A stretch of DNA of 64,000 bases from assembly GCA_019916065.1 (NCBI GenBank), contig CM034236.1, positions 48,380,190 to 48,444,189 on the forward strand, read 5' to 3'. Source of the DNA: Vitellaria paradoxa (Eukaryota > Streptophyta > Magnoliopsida > Ericales > Sapotaceae). The position numbers and the translations under genes are program-made. Shown one piece after another: positions 61,304-64,000 of the stretch. The notes under the pieces were generated by a model that saw only the letters and a list, made by a program, of their open reading frames with translations, searched no databases and was not told the origin of the DNA. Numbering within the stretch: position 1 is the first letter of the stretch; each line of letters starts with the position of its first letter.

Positions 61304-63664
61304 TCAATAAAGTCGGCCCCTGCAATTTGAAGCTCCGCAGTGGCATGGGTGGCCTTCTCCAGGCAGTAGCTTGTATCGGTAATCATACGTCAGTTCTTCA
61401 CCAGCAGGAATCTGCTCACATTATCATTGTTATTATTATTATTTTGGCCCATGAAACAGAACATTAGAAGCAAACTAATAGACAACAATAGATCAATGTC
61501 AGACATTCGCTCCGGTGTCACCATCGGCAGAACAAAAATCATTCTAACACCCTCCACAACCCAAGTATTCATCACCTCCAACATAACCAGAGAAAAGGGG
61601 ATGGTACTTACATCTCGGCCAGCATAGAAACCAATGTGTGCAAGCTGACAGTCCATGCTTTCCACAAGAACTTGGTGATGCACAAGATTTGGTGAGCAGC
61701 TACATTGCAACAGGGAACAAAAGTCAATCAAATAGGCTTTCAGTATAGCCTCATACCAAAAAAGAACCCTTATTTATGCCATTTTTCTCCATTCTGAGGA
61801 TATCACTAGACAAAATATTAACTAAAATCAAGGAATTATGAAATATGTTTCTGGGTAAAGGTAAGGAACGCCATTTCTTTATCTTGTTTTCCATAAGTCC
61901 ATTCAACCATGTAAAGGGCCTGTTTGGCACTCCAAAAAAGGGTAAAAAACATTGAAAACTTCTAAAAATCTCTGAAAACTCTAAAATTATCTAACACATT
62001 TTGTACTCTTCGTACTTCATGAAATTTCTATAAACTTATATATATCTATATATCCCAACAAATTTTTACAAACCCCAACAACATTTCACAAACCCCAATA
62101 ACATTTCACAAACCCCAATAATTTTCCTACAAATCCTAAAAATTTTTTAACCACTTTCAATAAATTCTGACACCAAACCGTTCCGACAAACTGTTCAGAC
62201 AATTTTTCTCTCCAAAAAGTTGATGCAAAAATTAAAAAGTTTCACTATTCATCTCTGAAAAATGTGGTTTGGTGGTTACATGCCAAATGCCAAAAAGTTC
62301 CTCCAACCACATTTTTCGCTGTTTTTCATTATTTTTCGCCACGCCAAACAGACCCAAAATCTCACAATTTCACTAAATCATCCATTTAATGTATAAAATC
62401 TAATTCCAATTAGTAAATTGTAGGTTCATCATGAACAGCCTTAAAATTGTGAATTTTTCAAATACGCATCTATTCTATCTCAGAAGAGTCTAAGGATCAA
62501 CCTATGTGAGCCAAAAGGCCATATATGTAACCCAGTTGGTCCGTGGGCTTCCCTTTCTTTTGGTGCATTTCACTCAAAGGATTGAAGGGAAAGAGTGCAT
62601 CGAGCTATTCACAGGAGCCACTCAAACCTTTTCCCCATGGATCAGAGAAGAGGTAAAAAGCAGTGGGTTTAGTTTCCTATTTGTTTTGCAGCTTTCACAT
62701 TAAGAAAAATCACTTGCTGCCCCCGCACACTCACCACCACCACCACCCCCAAACTAATGAAGTAAATAAAAATGAAAAAATAAATGAAAAAAAAACCAAA
62801 AATATATAAGAAACAATCTTAATTTTAGCGTTTATAGCCCAAATTGTACTTCAGATTTGTCCGTAAAAGAGCCAAAAGATAAGTTGTAGCTCATATGGGA
62901 AGTTATGGTCATGTTTGCATCTTCAGAAAAACTGCATTAAAGCTGTTAAACTTTTATAGCATCTGAAGGCTTGATAGGCAAAATTAAACGGTGCATAACT
63001 TCTATTTCTGAATTCTAGTAGGCTAGTAGTCATATATGATTCGTCAAAGTCTATAGAAAGAAGGCCAAGCGAGGAAAATAAGTCTCCAAACCAGAGTACA
63101 TTATATTAACATACTAACATTAACCACTCTCTTACCTGTGGTTGATATATCGTGAAACATTTCCATAATTCATGACATCAATTACATATGGGACCTGCCC
63201 TTCAATCAATCTGCTCATATCATTAATGTATGCATCAATGTCATAGAAATATCCCCAACCTTCTTCTCCATATCTGAAATGCCAAAATGGTCAATTGGAA
63301 TCAAAACAAACAAATTACTATGTAAGTAAATTCTACTGTAAATTGCAGACAAAGACATCTTTTGGACAATCGCAAACCTAATGCGCCTCTTGCTTGCTTC
63401 CTGCTCATCTATGACCTCCCCGACGTACTCACATACAAATGTACCACGCAGGATTTCTTCTCGTGCCCTGACTGCCCAACCCTGCAAATAAACACAAATA
63501 ACGGTAAACCACCACTCTCAAAATCATGAAGAAATGGAGGATTTTACCTTTTTTTCAGTTTTGAAGACTTCTAATTTAACTTGTATGCCATTCTGCAAAA
63601 CCCTATTCTGACAGGATCTACTGCAGCTGCATGTCCGACTGCACTCATAGACCAAGTAACCCTC
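61304..63664 (-). CDS. SUVR5: SUVR5-type SET-domain histone methyltransferase (C-terminal part)
   Basis: Five exons on the minus strand, continuing beyond the window: 63664-63548, 63481-63378, 63273-63136, 61699-61612 and 61411-61304 (stop). All junctions are GT-AG and in phase, giving 184 complete codons plus stop. Order: Cys-rich pre-SET end (YECSRTCSCSRSCQNRV), LQNGIQVKLEVFKTEKK, SET start GWAVRAREEILRGTFVCEY, IDAYINDMSRLIEGQ, the catalytic-core NHSCSPN motif (split by an intron after NH), HIGFYAGRDIPAGEELTYDY, and post-SET CHCGASNC ending GRLY. These match the plant SUVR5 C-terminus. Arabidopsis SUVR5 is a zinc-finger protein linked to H3K9me2 deposition and gene repression in the nucleus. 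The N-terminal zinc fingers lie outside the window. Intron 4 (61700-63135) contains a MITE. Confidence 0.92.
61916..62355. mobile_element. MITE of the GGGYCTGTTTGGC family, in SUVR5 intron
   Basis: Left end GGGCCTGTTTGGCAC and right end GCCAAACAGACCC are inverted repeats around about 410 bp. Interior repeats include ACAAACCCCAAYAA x 3, and its right part matches the left part of the element at 40470-41101 in reverse orientation. Non-coding; no clear target duplication. Confidence 0.7.
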
Positions 63665-64000
63665 CTGTACAAGTAACATAATTTAAGTTATCCAATACAG
63701 GTCTCACAAATGAAAAAACAATTGATAGCTCCAGGTGTGAAAAACCAGGGTGAACAGACCTATTTTCCTGTCATATAGCAGAAAAGATCTGCCTACACAA
63801 CATATTGATGCTCATGACATAACCTATTAAGCTTCTGAACGAACAGAAATACAATTAAATATATGATCAAAAAGTAACATGCATAAGATTGAATTTCTAT
63901 CATTATAAAGTTCTGTGGGATGGAACCTGAAAATGAATAATTTCATTCCCCCATGGAATAAAGTGTTGTGCAGAATACCGGATCACGTTCATGCAACACA
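63665..64000. other. SUVR5 intron sequence to window end
   Basis: Upstream (5') intron of the minus-strand SUVR5 gene. I looked for the preceding exon (expected to end just before EGYLVYEC) and did not find it here, so it lies beyond the window. An open stretch on the minus strand at 63923-64000 could be exonic but has no recognisable motif. Confidence 0.5.

Overview
The window is nuclear DNA from an AT-rich eudicot plant. Evidence: split genes with GT-AG introns and plant protein families (a BEL1-like homeodomain factor with both ZIBEL motifs, SUVR5, a plant BTB/POZ protein), long (AT)n and (CT/GA)n tracts, and many small inverted-repeat elements, SINEs and a Ty1/copia-type LTR element. Species cannot be read from the sequence. 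Coding DNA makes up a small part of the 64 kb.

Layout. 1-5.7 kb is repeat-rich intergenic DNA. 5.8-6.3 kb holds a small single-exon gene for an unknown basic, Ser/Asn-rich protein. 6.3-26.4 kb has no gene I can support; it is a mosaic of transposon remnants: a 1.5 kb TIR element carrying several ACGT-core (G-box) sites (10109-11589), a 913 bp hAT-like element with a perfect 8-bp target duplication and a huge CA/CG tract (12801-13713), small MITEs, and one G-box cluster beside a CT tract that resembles an orphan promoter (about 23.0-23.2 kb). 26388-31318 is a decayed, non-autonomous copia-like LTR element with gag remnants and no recognisable pol. A tRNA-derived SINE with an intact target duplication follows at 31.75 kb.

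34.2-42.5 kb is the main gene, a SAWTOOTH/BLH2-BLH4-type BEL1-like homeodomain gene on the plus strand: four coding exons, 793 residues, with a GC-AG first intron. 46.2-48.3 kb is an unusual inverted-repeat element whose interior is a tandem array of about 146 bp units, each able to form a 15-bp-stem hairpin, continuing into an 18-bp repeat built from the same core. 50.7-54.2 kb (minus) is a two-exon BTB/POZ gene of the At3g50780 type. 59.6-60.3 kb (plus) is a compact three-exon TMEM220-like membrane protein gene. 61.3 kb to the window end (minus) is the SET-domain C-terminal part of SUVR5, convergent with TMEM220-like and continuing beyond the window.

The genes do not form a pathway, which is normal for a plant chromosome segment. 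Two are developmental/chromatin regulators (the BLH factor and SUVR5), one is a probable ubiquitin-ligase adaptor-type protein (BTB), and one is an uncharacterised membrane protein. The least ordinary structures are the 146-bp hairpin array inside a TIR element, the GC-AG intron abutting a CT repeat in the homeodomain gene, and transposon-borne G-box clusters.
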